From NCBI GenBank assembly GCA_937949585.1, contig CALEDW010000118.1:1-14244 (forward strand): a stretch of DNA of 14,244 nucleotides. Direction: 5' to 3'. Below the pieces are notes generated by a model. It ran no database searches, had not been told where the DNA came from, and saw only the letters and a list, made by a program, of their open reading frames with translations. A program made the translations under genes and the position numbers. This DNA is from an uncultured Acidimicrobiia bacterium. GTDB lineage: Bacteria > Actinomycetota > Acidimicrobiia > IMCC26256 > CALEDW01. Shown one piece after another: positions 6,812 to 12,656 of the stretch (the first letter of the stretch is position 1; every line of letters begins with the position of its first letter).

Positions 6812-7034
6812 CCGCCGCCGGGTGCATGTCACAGGACTCTGGCAACGTGCTCGTCACCGTCGAGGTCGCCGCGGCAGCGCTCGGCCCGGTCGTCGGCCGG
6901 GCCGGTCGGCCCTCCCACGCCGCCCCCGACGCCGGCGCGCCTTGCGCACGCCAGGTGGCGGAAACACCCGGTTCGGCGGCGCCGGGACGGGAACGGGGAC
7001 GACGCGCCCCGACACGACGTCTGGGAGGGTCGAC

Positions 7035-8561
7035 ATGATCGCCGCCGTCCAGTCCGCGGTGCTGCTCGGCGTTGACGGACACCCGGTGCGGGTCGAGGTC
7101 CACGTGTCGTCCGGATTGCCGGGCTACCACGTCGTGGGGCTGCCCGACGCCGCCGGGCGGGAGTCGCGCGAGCGGGTGCGTGCCGCGCTGCTGTCGTCGG
7201 GCTGCGCCTGGCCCCAGCGGCGCATCACCACGAACTTCGCCCCGGCCGCGATCCGCAAGACCGGCGCCGGGCTGGAGCTGGCGATCGCGCTCGGGATCCG
7301 CCTCGCCGGCGGCGACCTCCCGCCCGACTGCCTGGAGCGCGTCGGCGTCCTCGGCGAGCTGGGTCTCGACGGCTCGATCCGCCGGGTGCCCGGTGTGCTC
7401 GTCCTGCTGGAGGCGCTGCGTCGCGCCGGGTGCACACGGGCGGTGATCCCCGCCGAGCAGGCCGCCGAGGCGCACCTCACGGGCGACCTGCGGGTGCACC
7501 CGGCACGGAGCCTCGCCGAGCTCCATGCATCGTTGGCCGGCGGGGAGCCGTGGCCGGAGGTCCCGTCGGCGGAGGTCGCCGCGGCCGACGGGGAGGGCTT
7601 CGGCGCCGATGACATCGCCGACGAGTCGGGAGACCTCGCCGACGTCCGGGGGCTGCCCACCGCACGCCGGGCGCTGGCGGTCGCCGCCGCCGGCCGGCAC
7701 CACCTGCTGCTCACCGGCCCGCCGGGGACCGGCAAGACGATGCTCGCCCGCCGGGTGGCGGGGATCCTCCCCGACCTCGACGCCGACGCCGGCGCCGAGG
7801 TCACCCGAATCCACTCGGTGCTCGCCCCCCGCGCCCCGACCCGCCCGGTGCGGCGTCCCCCGCTGCGCGCCCCGCACCACTCCACCTCGGTCGCGGCGCT
7901 CGTCGGCGGCGGCAGCCAGCGGGTCCGGGGCGGCGAGGTGACCCTCGCCCACCGAGGGGTCCTGTTCCTCGACGAGCTCGGTGAGTTCCCTCCGCGGGCG
8001 CTCGACGCGCTCCGCCAGCCGCTGGAGGAACGGGTCGTGCGCATCGCCCGCCAGGTCACGACCGTCGAGCTGCCCGCCGACGTCCTGCTCGTGGCCTGCA
8101 CGAACCCCTGCCCCTGCGCCCGGCCCCCGCAGCGTTGCGTGTGCTCAGAGCAGCAGCGGCTGCGGTATCGCCGACGCCTGTCGCTGGCGCTGCTCGACCG
8201 CTTCGACCTGCGGGTGCTGGTGACCGGCGCCGGGGCGTCCGAGCCGCCGGGCGAGTGCTCCGCGGCAGTGCGGGCCCGGGTCGAGGTCGCCGTCGAGCGC
8301 CAGCGACGGCGCTTCGCCGGGACACCGTGGCGGGCCAACGGAGAGGTTCCGGGCGGGGCGGTGGAACGCCTCGTGCCACTGCACGACGACGCCGCCGACG
8401 CCTGGCGGGAGGCGACGGCGCTCGGCGACCTCGGCGGCCGGGGCGCGGTGGCCGCCCGGCGGGTGGCCCGCACGATCGCGGACCTCGACGACCGGGAAGT
8501 GGTCAGCGCCGCCGACGTGCTCCTGGCGGTGAGCCTGCGCGGCGACGAGGTCCTGCGGTGA
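7035..8561 (+). CDS. comM: YifB/ComM family Mg-chelatase-like AAA+ ATPase
   Basis: AAA+ ATPase of the YifB/ComM family, 508 residues. ComM of Vibrio is a hexameric helicase that promotes branch migration during natural transformation. Residues 1-165 are the N-terminal ChlI-like domain (MIAAVQSAVLLGVDGHPVRV; LPGYHVVGLPDAAGRESRER). Walker A is GPPGTGKT (228-235), followed by FRAPHH-like LRAPHHSTS (277-285), and Walker B is VLFLDELGEFP (309-319). The family's cysteine-rich CTNPCPC...CVC segment (355-370) and LLDRFDL (386-392) follow, and the C-terminal helical domain ends the protein. ATG at 7035 has GGGAGG about 7 nt upstream; the open frame extends 180 codons further but that part is antisense to xerC or non-conserved. 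The gene overlaps dprA (GTGA). It lies on the opposite strand from its conserved neighbours. Confidence 0.95.
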   Translation: MIAAVQSAVLLGVDGHPVRVEVHVSSGLPGYHVVGLPDAAGRESRERVRAALLSSGCAWPQRRITTNFAPAAIRKTGAGLELAIALGIRLAGGDLPPDCLERVGVLGELGLDGSIRRVPGVLVLLEALRRAGCTRAVIPAEQAAEAHLTGDLRVHPARSLAELHASLAGGEPWPEVPSAEVAAADGEGFGADDIADESGDLADVRGLPTARRALAVAAAGRHHLLLTGPPGTGKTMLARRVAGILPDLDADAGAEVTRIHSVLAPRAPTRPVRRPPLRAPHHSTSVAALVGGGSQRVRGGEVTLAHRGVLFLDELGEFPPRALDALRQPLEERVVRIARQVTTVELPADVLLVACTNPCPCARPPQRCVCSEQQRLRYRRRLSLALLDRFDLRVLVTGAGASEPPGECSAAVRARVEVAVERQRRRFAGTPWRANGEVPGGAVERLVPLHDDAADAWREATALGDLGGRGAVAARRVARTIADLDDREVVSAADVLLAVSLRGDEVLR

Positions 8562-9880
8562 GCGCGCCCAGGGGTGCCGGACCGCAGTGTCACACTCCGG
8601 CACCCGGCGCGCCCGGGTGGTCTGCGTCCGGTCCGCGTCGAGGTGGGGTCGACGGCACACGGGCGGCGGCCGCGCCCGACGGGGACCGGCTCGCCGCCGG
8701 GGTACTTGCCTGCCTACCCGAGATGACCCCGGCGCGGCTGCGGCGTCTCCTGTCCGCACCCGGGGGCCCGGAACGGGCCCTGCGGGCCGTCCGGGAGGGT
8801 TGGGCCCACCGGCTGCTCATGGCGCCGGCGTCGCTCGCACCGGGCGCCGAGCACCGGCTGCCCGGCGCCGATGAGGGCGAGCGGTGCAGGCCCTCCGCCC
8901 AGCCGATCCCGGCGCGGGGTGGCGGGCACCGCCAGGCCGGTGCGGACCACCTCATGGGGCTCGCCCGCCGATGGGCGGCACTCGACCTCGACGGGCTCGC
9001 CGACCGGCTGCGGTCCCGGGGCACCAGCATCCACCTGGCCACCGATCCCGACGGCCCCCTGCCCGACGACGTCGACGACGTCCCGGCCGTGCTGCTCGCC
9101 GAGGGGGACCGGCCCGGGGTGTGGGCGGCACCGCGGGTGGCGGTGGTGGGGACGCGGGCGGCGAGCCCCCACGGTCTGGCCGACGCCGCCGAGCTCGGCG
9201 CGGCACTCGCGGCGGCCGGGGTCGTGGTGGTGAGCGGACTGGCGGTCGGGATCGACGCCGCGGCCCACGAGGGCGCCCTCGAGGCGGGCGGCGGCGTGAT
9301 CGGAGTGCTGGCCACCGGGCTCGACGTGGTCTACCCCCGCCGTCACGGGCCGCTTCACGCCCGGGTCCGGACCGCGGGGGTGCTGTGCACCGAGGCGGGG
9401 TTCGGCACGCCACCGGAGGCGTTCCGCTTCCCGGTGCGGAATCGGATCATCGCCGGTATCGCCGACGTGGTCGTCGTGGTCGAGGCCCGGGCGCGGGGCG
9501 GAGCCATGATCACGGCCCGGTTGGCACTCGAGTACGGGCGGACCGTGTTCGCGCTCCCCGGGTCGCGGCGCAACCCGGCGGCGGCCGGCGCGAACGCGCT
9601 GCTCGCCGAGGGGCCCGTCGTGCCGCTGCTGGACCCCGACGACGTGGTGGTGGCCCTGGGGATGACCGCGGGTAGTCGCCGGGGCGGCCGGGACCGCCGT
9701 CCTCCCGTCGGCTCGCCCGACGGGAGAGCGGTGCTGGCGGCGCTGGCCGGCGAAGCGGCCGACCTCGACGCGATCTGCCACCGCACCGGGTTGGCGATCG
9801 AGCGGGTCCTCGCTGCGGTCGCGGAGCTACGCCGCTTTGGGCACGCGACCCTTGAGCGCGGCCTCATCTGGCCGTGCTGA
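8558..9880 (+). CDS. dprA: DNA-processing protein DprA
   Basis: DprA/Smf loads RecA onto incoming single-stranded DNA in transformation. The predicted protein is 440 residues. Residues 1-135 are a poorly conserved N-terminal region with a likely helical part (MTPARLRRLLSAPGGPERAL). The Rossmann-like domain spans about 190-365: VAVVGTRAASPHG (194-206), VVVSGLAVGIDAAAHEGAL (223-241), GVLATGLDVVYPRRH (249-263), FPVRNRIIAGIA (291-302) and GGAMITARLALEYGR (314-328) then VFALPG. Residues 388-440 are a winged-helix-like C-terminal domain (LAALAGEAADLDAICHRTGL). The GTG start at 8558 overlaps the yifB stop (GTGA), which argues for coupling. A later start would still keep the Rossmann domain, so the exact N-terminus is less certain than the product. 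Confidence 0.94.
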   Translation: MSAPRGAGPQCHTPAPGAPGWSASGPRRGGVDGTRAAAAPDGDRLAAGVLACLPEMTPARLRRLLSAPGGPERALRAVREGWAHRLLMAPASLAPGAEHRLPGADEGERCRPSAQPIPARGGGHRQAGADHLMGLARRWAALDLDGLADRLRSRGTSIHLATDPDGPLPDDVDDVPAVLLAEGDRPGVWAAPRVAVVGTRAASPHGLADAAELGAALAAAGVVVVSGLAVGIDAAAHEGALEAGGGVIGVLATGLDVVYPRRHGPLHARVRTAGVLCTEAGFGTPPEAFRFPVRNRIIAGIADVVVVVEARARGGAMITARLALEYGRTVFALPGSRRNPAAAGANALLAEGPVVPLLDPDDVVVALGMTAGSRRGGRDRRPPVGSPDGRAVLAALAGEAADLDAICHRTGLAIERVLAAVAELRRFGHATLERGLIWPC

Positions 9881-9881
9881 A

Positions 9882-9895
9882 CCCGACCCGTCGGG
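9882..9895 (+). terminator. Weak hairpin directly after dprA
   Basis: CCCGA and TCGGG pair around a CCCG loop, one base after the dprA stop codon. The stem is short and lacks a U-run. It is a possible transcript-end or intercistronic hairpin ahead of the zinc-ribbon gene. Confidence 0.3.
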
Positions 9896-9934
9896 CCGTT
9901 CAAGTTCGTGGCACCGGCCGCCGATCATCCGCCC

Positions 9935-10138
9935 GTGACGTTCGAACGCTGCCCCTACGACGGCAGCGCAATCGGCGCCGAGTACTCCGGCGGTTCGCTG
10001 CTGCTCAGCTGCGAGGTGTGCGGGGCGGCGTGGGAGGTACACAACACCCTGGTGCGCCGGGTCGCCGCACCCGACTGGGTGCGGGTGCGCGCCGCGTCGG
10101 CGATCGAGGCACGAACGCACCTGTCGGCGTCCTCGTGA
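9935..10138 (+). CDS. Small zinc-ribbon-like protein, function unknown
   Basis: Predicted 67-residue protein starting MTFERCPYDGS. It has Cys6 in CPYD and Cys26/Cys29 in CEVCGAAWEVH, a layout like a one-knuckle zinc ribbon in which the second cysteine of the first knuckle is Asp9. Asp9 or His36 might complete a zinc site. The rest is a short helical tail. I do not recognise a named family. The GTG at 9935 puts the conserved-looking part at the N-terminus; another GTG at 9908 would add nine residues (MAPAADHPP). Neither has a Shine-Dalgarno. The gene lies 54 nt after dprA on the same strand and converges on the crotonase gene (15 nt between stops). Codon use is GC-rich at third positions, supporting a real gene. 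Confidence 0.65.
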   Translation: MTFERCPYDGSAIGAEYSGGSLLLSCEVCGAAWEVHNTLVRRVAAPDWVRVRAASAIEARTHLSASS

Positions 10139-10153
10139 GCCTCGCAGCCCCGC

Positions 10154-10945
10154 TCAGCGGCCGGTGAAGCGCGGCTCGCGCTTCTGCATGAAGGCCAGCA
10201 TCGCCTCCGCCGTGTCGGCGGAGGCGAAGTTCATCGACTGGGCCACGTCCTCGAACTCCAGCGCGTCGGACATGGACACAGACGTCGACTGGTTGAGGAG
10301 CCGCTTCGAGATCGACAGCTGGATCGGCGGGAGCTTGGCGAGCCGCTCGGCCCACGCCGCAGCGGTGACGGCCAGTTCCTCGTGGGGCACCACCCGGTTC
10401 ACCAGCCCGATGCGCTCGGCCTCGGCGGCGTCGATGATGTCGGCGAAGAACACCAGCTCCTTTGCCTTGTGCAGGCCGACCAGACGCGGCAGCACCCACG
10501 AACCGCCGAAGTCGACGCTCAGGGCCCGCTGGGAGAAGATCTCGCTGAATCGGGCCCGGTCGGACGCGATGATGAGGTCGCAGCCGAGCGCGAGGTTGCA
10601 CCCCGCACCGGCCGCCACACCGTTCACCGCCGCGATCGTGGGGACGTGCAGCTCGTGGAGGCGCAGCGCAGCCCGTCCCACCACCCGCATCTGCCGCAAC
10701 GCTCCGCCGACGCCGCCGCCCCGCAGGTTCTCGGCGTTCTCGGTGTCGGTGAGATCCGCGCCGGAGCAGAACCCGTCGCCCGCGCCGGTGAGCACGAGCA
10801 CCCGGTCGTCAGGGTCCTCCTCGACCGAATCGAACACCTCGATCAGCTCCCGCCACATCCGCCCGTTGATGGCGTTCTTCTTGGCGGGACGGTTGAGCGT
10901 GACGGTGACCACGCCGTCGCGGCGCTCCACGAGCAGGGTCTCCAC
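10154..10945 (-). CDS. Enoyl-CoA hydratase/isomerase (crotonase) family protein, PaaG-like
   Basis: Crotonase-fold acyl-CoA enzyme, 263 residues. Visible elements are the N-terminal VTVTLNRPAKKNAING, oxyanion-hole segment VLTGAGDGFCSGADL (51-65), the second oxyanion segment AAVNGVAAGAGCNLALGCDL (105-124) and GGSWVLPRLVG (147-157). The two glutamates used by enoyl-CoA hydratases are missing: Asn117 replaces the first (GCNLAL) and no Glu sits at the second site. Instead Asp145 in SVDFGGSW matches the catalytic Asp of PaaG-type isomerases, so an isomerase acting on an enoyl-CoA is more likely than a hydratase. The substrate is unknown. The GTG start at 10945 has GAGGAG about 6 nt upstream. The gene diverges from the 36-residue membrane protein across a shared palindromic promoter. 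Confidence 0.92.
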   Translation of the reverse strand: METLLVERRDGVVTVTLNRPAKKNAINGRMWRELIEVFDSVEEDPDDRVLVLTGAGDGFCSGADLTDTENAENLRGGGVGGALRQMRVVGRAALRLHELHVPTIAAVNGVAAGAGCNLALGCDLIIASDRARFSEIFSQRALSVDFGGSWVLPRLVGLHKAKELVFFADIIDAAEAERIGLVNRVVPHEELAVTAAAWAERLAKLPPIQLSISKRLLNQSTSVSMSDALEFEDVAQSMNFASADTAEAMLAFMQKREPRFTGR

Positions 10946-10978
10946 GGGCGCTCCTCGGTCGCTGCGGCTCTCCGGGGC

Positions 10979-10995
10979 GCCGCTACCGTAGCGGC
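10979..10995. promoter_or_regulatory. Palindromic divergent promoter with overlapping -10 elements
   Basis: GCCGCTAC C GTAGCGGC is a perfect 17-bp palindrome centred on 10987. It holds TACCGT (10984-10989) reading rightward and TACGGT (10990-10985) reading leftward, both of TAnnnT form. The rightward start would fall on the GTG at 10997 (7 nt downstream, leaderless). The leftward start near 10978 would leave a 5' UTR of about 33 nt with the GAGGAG of the crotonase gene. No strong -35 is seen for either direction. Confidence 0.55.
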
Positions 10996-10996
10996 C

Positions 10997-11107
10997 GTGG
11001 GGTTCAACCCGTTCCGGGCCCCGGTGGCCCGCCGGGGCGACGTGTGGTTCGTGGCGCTCGGCTTGGCCGTGACCGCCGCGCTCGTCGCCTGGGCGCTGCT
11101 CGGGTGA
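10997..11107 (+). CDS. 36-residue single-pass membrane protein, probably leaderless
   Basis: Tiny predicted protein starting MGFNPFRAPVARRGDVWF, followed by one hydrophobic helix (about residues 17-35) and ending in WALLG. The Arg/Lys-side residues before the helix suggest a cytoplasmic N-terminus. The function is unknown. Support comes from the clean transmembrane segment, GC-rich third positions and a -10 (TACCGT, 10984-10989) exactly 7 nt before the GTG, as in a leaderless transcript. A GAGGGG/CCCCTC hairpin follows the stop at once. The open frame continues upstream through the antisense of the crotonase gene; that part is a shadow. A chance ORF cannot be excluded at this length. Confidence 0.6.
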   Translation: MGFNPFRAPVARRGDVWFVALGLAVTAALVAWALLG

Positions 11108-11108
11108 T

Positions 11109-11126
11109 GAGGGGCGAGATCCCCTC
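11109..11126 (+). terminator. Hairpin after the 36-residue ORF
   Basis: GAGGGG and CCCCTC form a perfect 6-bp stem with a CGAGAT loop, beginning 2 nt after the stop at 11107. There is no U-run. It is a plausible terminator for the small gene. Confidence 0.4.
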
Positions 11127-11427
11127 GGATCGACCGCCGGCGCTCAGTCGCCGTCGACGACCGGCGCTGCGGGCAGGCAGCACCGCCCGCTGCTGATCGG
11201 CCGTCGGGAGGCACGCAACACCGAGACCAACCGTTCACGAGCGTCGGCATCGAGCAGGTCCCGGTGACCGGTTTCGCCCGGCCGGGCTCGCAGCTGCTCA
11301 CCCGCCGCCGGCCGGCCCGCACCCCGGCGAGTCGGGACCGAGCGTCGTGAGCCACCTCGCCGCGGTGGTGATGAGGAACGCCGCCCCCGACCCGGTCCCG
11401 GGAGTCACCGCTGCGCGCGTGGACTCG

Positions 11428-11447
11428 GCGGTCGGAGGCCGAACCGC
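11428..11447 (-). terminator. Hairpin after yraN, possible end of the rpsP–yraN transcript
   Basis: On the minus strand GCGGT-t-CGG pairs with CCG-ACCGC around a 3-nt loop (8 bp, one bulged base), 13 nt after the yraN stop. There is no U-run. Its position at the end of the co-directional run supports a terminator. Confidence 0.4.
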
Positions 11448-11460
11448 AGTGCATCCCCGA

Positions 11461-11850
11461 TCAGAACGCCCCTTCGATGCGGCTGACGCTGATCCCCCCG
11501 TCCCGGGCCAGGCGGACCTCGACGACGTCGAAGCGCACCGTGGCGGCCCCACCGGGCTGCTGGGCCAGGAACGCCGCCGCGATCCGGCGCAGCCGCGCCT
11601 GCTTCGTGCGGGTGACCGCCTCGGCGGGAGTACCGAACCGGCGGCCGCGGCGGGTCTTCACCTCGCAGAAGACCAGCGTCCCCTCCCGCCGCACGACGAG
11701 GTCGACCTCGCCGTGGCCGCAGCGCCAGTTGCGCGCCACGACCCGGTAGCCGTCGGCCTCGTAGCGGCGGGCGGCGGCGGCCTCCCCGGCGGATCCTACG
11801 CTCCGCTTGGAGGCACCTGGGGTGTCGTCAAGACCGTCCGTGGTGACCAC
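11461..11850 (-). CDS. YraN/UPF0102 family nuclease-like protein
   Basis: UPF0102 (YraN) protein, 129 residues, with a predicted restriction-endonuclease-like fold; its cellular role is not firmly established. The family pattern is clear: Glu23 in GSAGEAAAARRYE, then GYRVVARNWRCGHGEVDLVV with Glu48 and Asp50, FCEVKTRRG with Glu63 and Lys65, and FGTPAEAVTRTKQARLRRIA. These match the acidic-acidic-ExK nuclease core. The C-terminus VRFDVVEV...ISVSRIEGAF is also typical. The first 15 residues or so are not conserved. The GTG at 11850 directly abuts an AGGGGA sequence, leaving no normal Shine-Dalgarno spacing. The gene is 15 nt after DUF2469, and the intervening bases form a small hairpin that includes the purine run. 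Confidence 0.92.
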   Translation of the reverse strand: MVTTDGLDDTPGASKRSVGSAGEAAAARRYEADGYRVVARNWRCGHGEVDLVVRREGTLVFCEVKTRRGRRFGTPAEAVTRTKQARLRRIAAAFLAQQPGGAATVRFDVVEVRLARDGGISVSRIEGAF

Positions 11851-11851
11851 T

Positions 11852-11864
11852 CCCCTCGCAGGGG
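11852..11864 (-). promoter_or_regulatory. Intercistronic hairpin covering the only purine-rich run before yraN
   Basis: Read on the minus strand, CCCCT GCG AGGGG forms a perfect 5-bp stem with a 3-nt loop between the DUF2469 stop (11866) and the yraN GTG (11850). The AGGGG arm is the only Shine-Dalgarno-like sequence there, so the hairpin could mask it or just space the two genes. The structure is visible; any regulation is inferred. Confidence 0.4.
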
Positions 11865-11865
11865 C

Positions 11866-12159
11866 TCAGAGCTCCTTGGTGGCGAGCTCCTCGATGTTCA
11901 CGTCCTTGAAGGTCACCACGCGGACATTGGTGACGAAGCGGGCCGGGCGGTACATGTCCCACACCCAGGCGTCTTGGAGCTCGAGCTCGAGGTAGACCTG
12001 CCCGCCCTGGGTGCGCACCTCCATCCGGACCGTGTTCGCCAGGTAGAAGCGCCGCTCGGTCTCCACCACGTACGCGAACATGGGGAGGACGTCGCGGTAC
12101 TCCTTGTAGAGCGCGAGCTCAATCTCGGTCTCGTACCGCTCGAGGTCCTCAGCGCTCAC
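11866..12159 (-). CDS. DUF2469 family protein (conserved actinobacterial)
   Basis: Small acidic protein of 97 residues matching the actinobacterial DUF2469 family (Rv2901c-like). Diagnostic stretches are MSAEDLERYETEIELALYKE, VVETERRFYLANTV, DAWVWDMYRPARFV and VRVVTFKDVNIEEL, which are nearly invariant in the family. The function is unknown. There is no signal peptide or membrane segment. The GTG start at 12159 has a GGAGG about 5 nt upstream. A TACACT -10 at 12187-12182 suggests an internal promoter in the 46-nt gap after rplS. In mycobacteria lepB and rnhB lie in this gap; here they do not. Confidence 0.95.
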   Translation of the reverse strand: MSAEDLERYETEIELALYKEYRDVLPMFAYVVETERRFYLANTVRMEVRTQGGQVYLELELQDAWVWDMYRPARFVTNVRVVTFKDVNIEELATKEL

Positions 12160-12181
12160 CGCGGCCTCCGGTCCGGCGGCC

Positions 12182-12187
12182 AGTGTA
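12182..12187 (-). promoter_or_regulatory. Putative -10 element (TACACT) for DUF2469-yraN
   Basis: TACACT on the minus strand lies 22 nt before the DUF2469 GTG, flanked on each side by GGCC. It is identical to the hexamer before rpsB. The expected start point near 12175 leaves a short leader with the GGAGG. No good -35 is present because the region overlaps the rplS stop. Confidence 0.4.
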
Positions 12188-12205
12188 GGCCCCGTCGGAG
12201 GCGGC

Positions 12206-12550
12206 TCAGGTGCGCTTCTCCTTCACCTTGGCGGCCTTCCCGATCCGGTCCCGCAGGTAGTAGAGCTTCGCCCGTCGCACGTCGCCGCGGGTGACGACCT
12301 CGATCCGGGCGATGATCGGCGAGTGCAGGGGGAACGTGCGTTCCACCCCGACCCCGAAGCTCATCTTGCGGACGGTGAAGGTCTCAGACACCCCGGAGCC
12401 CTGCCGGCGGATGACGACCCCCTGGAACACCTGGATCCGTTCCCGGTTCCCCTCCACCACCCGCACGTGCACCTTGAGGGTGTCGCCGGGGGCGAAATCC
12501 GGGAGGTCGTCGCGCAAGGAGGTGCGGTCGACGAGGTCGGTCGGTTTCAT
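12206..12550 (-). CDS. rplS: 50S ribosomal protein L19
   Basis: Ribosomal protein bL19, located at the 30S-50S interface, 114 residues, the normal length. Family signatures are FAPGDTLKVHVRVVEGNRER, IQVFQGVVIRRQGSGVSETF, TVRKMSFGVGVERTFPLHSP, IIARIEVVTRGDVRRAKLYY and LRDRIGKAAKVKEK. The ATG at 12550 is one of only two ATG starts in the window and has a GAGGA about 9 nt upstream. The open frame extends upstream but that part is not L19. The gene follows trmD after a 106-nt gap with a strong hairpin, the usual trmD-rplS order. Confidence 0.97.
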   Translation of the reverse strand: MKPTDLVDRTSLRDDLPDFAPGDTLKVHVRVVEGNRERIQVFQGVVIRRQGSGVSETFTVRKMSFGVGVERTFPLHSPIIARIEVVTRGDVRRAKLYYLRDRIGKAAKVKEKRT

Positions 12551-12596
12551 CTCAGGTCCTCGTGGCTCGGGTGGGCCCGCCGCAGGAGCTCCCGGG

Positions 12597-12613
12597 CCGG
12601 GGGCATCCCCCGG
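12597..12613 (-). promoter_or_regulatory. Strong hairpin in the trmD–rplS intercistronic region
   Basis: CCGGGGG and CCCCCGG form a perfect 7-bp stem with a 3-nt loop, about 47 nt before the rplS start and 44 nt after the trmD stop. There is no U-run. It could be an attenuator, an RNA-processing site or an L19 autoregulatory element that lets rplS be expressed at a different level from trmD; this is inference. Confidence 0.4.
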
Positions 12614-12656
12614 GGCGGCGCGGCGAGAGGCTCGGGCGGAACGGAGCTGCGGGAGT

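Larger units (their letters stand above)
6762..7034. other. Divergent intergenic region xerC / yifB
   Basis: This 273-bp region separates xerC (-) from yifB (+). It contains the TAGCCT -10 for xerC (6768-6773), a perfect 9-bp-arm inverted repeat at 6784-6811, a second GGCCCGG/CCGGGCC inverted repeat at 6883-6903, and a GGGAGG Shine-Dalgarno for yifB at 7023-7028. I see no clear -10/-35 pair for yifB. The 70-codon open frame 6826-7038, which ends in an ATGA overlap with yifB, has poor late codon bias and no recognisable domain, so it is not called as a gene. Confidence 0.6.
11108..11460. other. 353-bp stretch without an intact gene
   Basis: No complete convincing gene is seen here. On the minus strand, coding-like fragments occur in two frames. 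One (about 11420-11300) contains FLITTAARWLTTLGPDSPG with almost all third positions G or C. The other (about 11302-11144) reads QLRARPGETGHRDLLDADAR and on to a stop after VVDGD, without its own start. This could be a frameshifted remnant or chance. A hairpin at 11428-11447 lies just after yraN. Confidence 0.45.

Noticed and set aside
6883..6903. GGCCCGG/CCGGGCC inverted repeat between xerC and yifB
   Set aside because: Seven-base arms made only of G and C are expected by chance in such GC-rich DNA, and no promoter element is aligned with it.
6826..7038. 70-codon ORF ending in an ATGA overlap with yifB
   Set aside because: The overlap is suggestive, but third-position GC collapses in the second half, there is no Shine-Dalgarno and no recognisable protein; kept only as a note.
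6771..7952. 393-codon open frame on the minus strand opposite yifB
   Set aside because: It mirrors the yifB coding sequence, whose Walker motifs are unambiguous on the plus strand.
11347..12294. 315-codon plus-strand frame opposite yraN and DUF2469
   Set aside because: It is an antisense shadow of two well-conserved genes.
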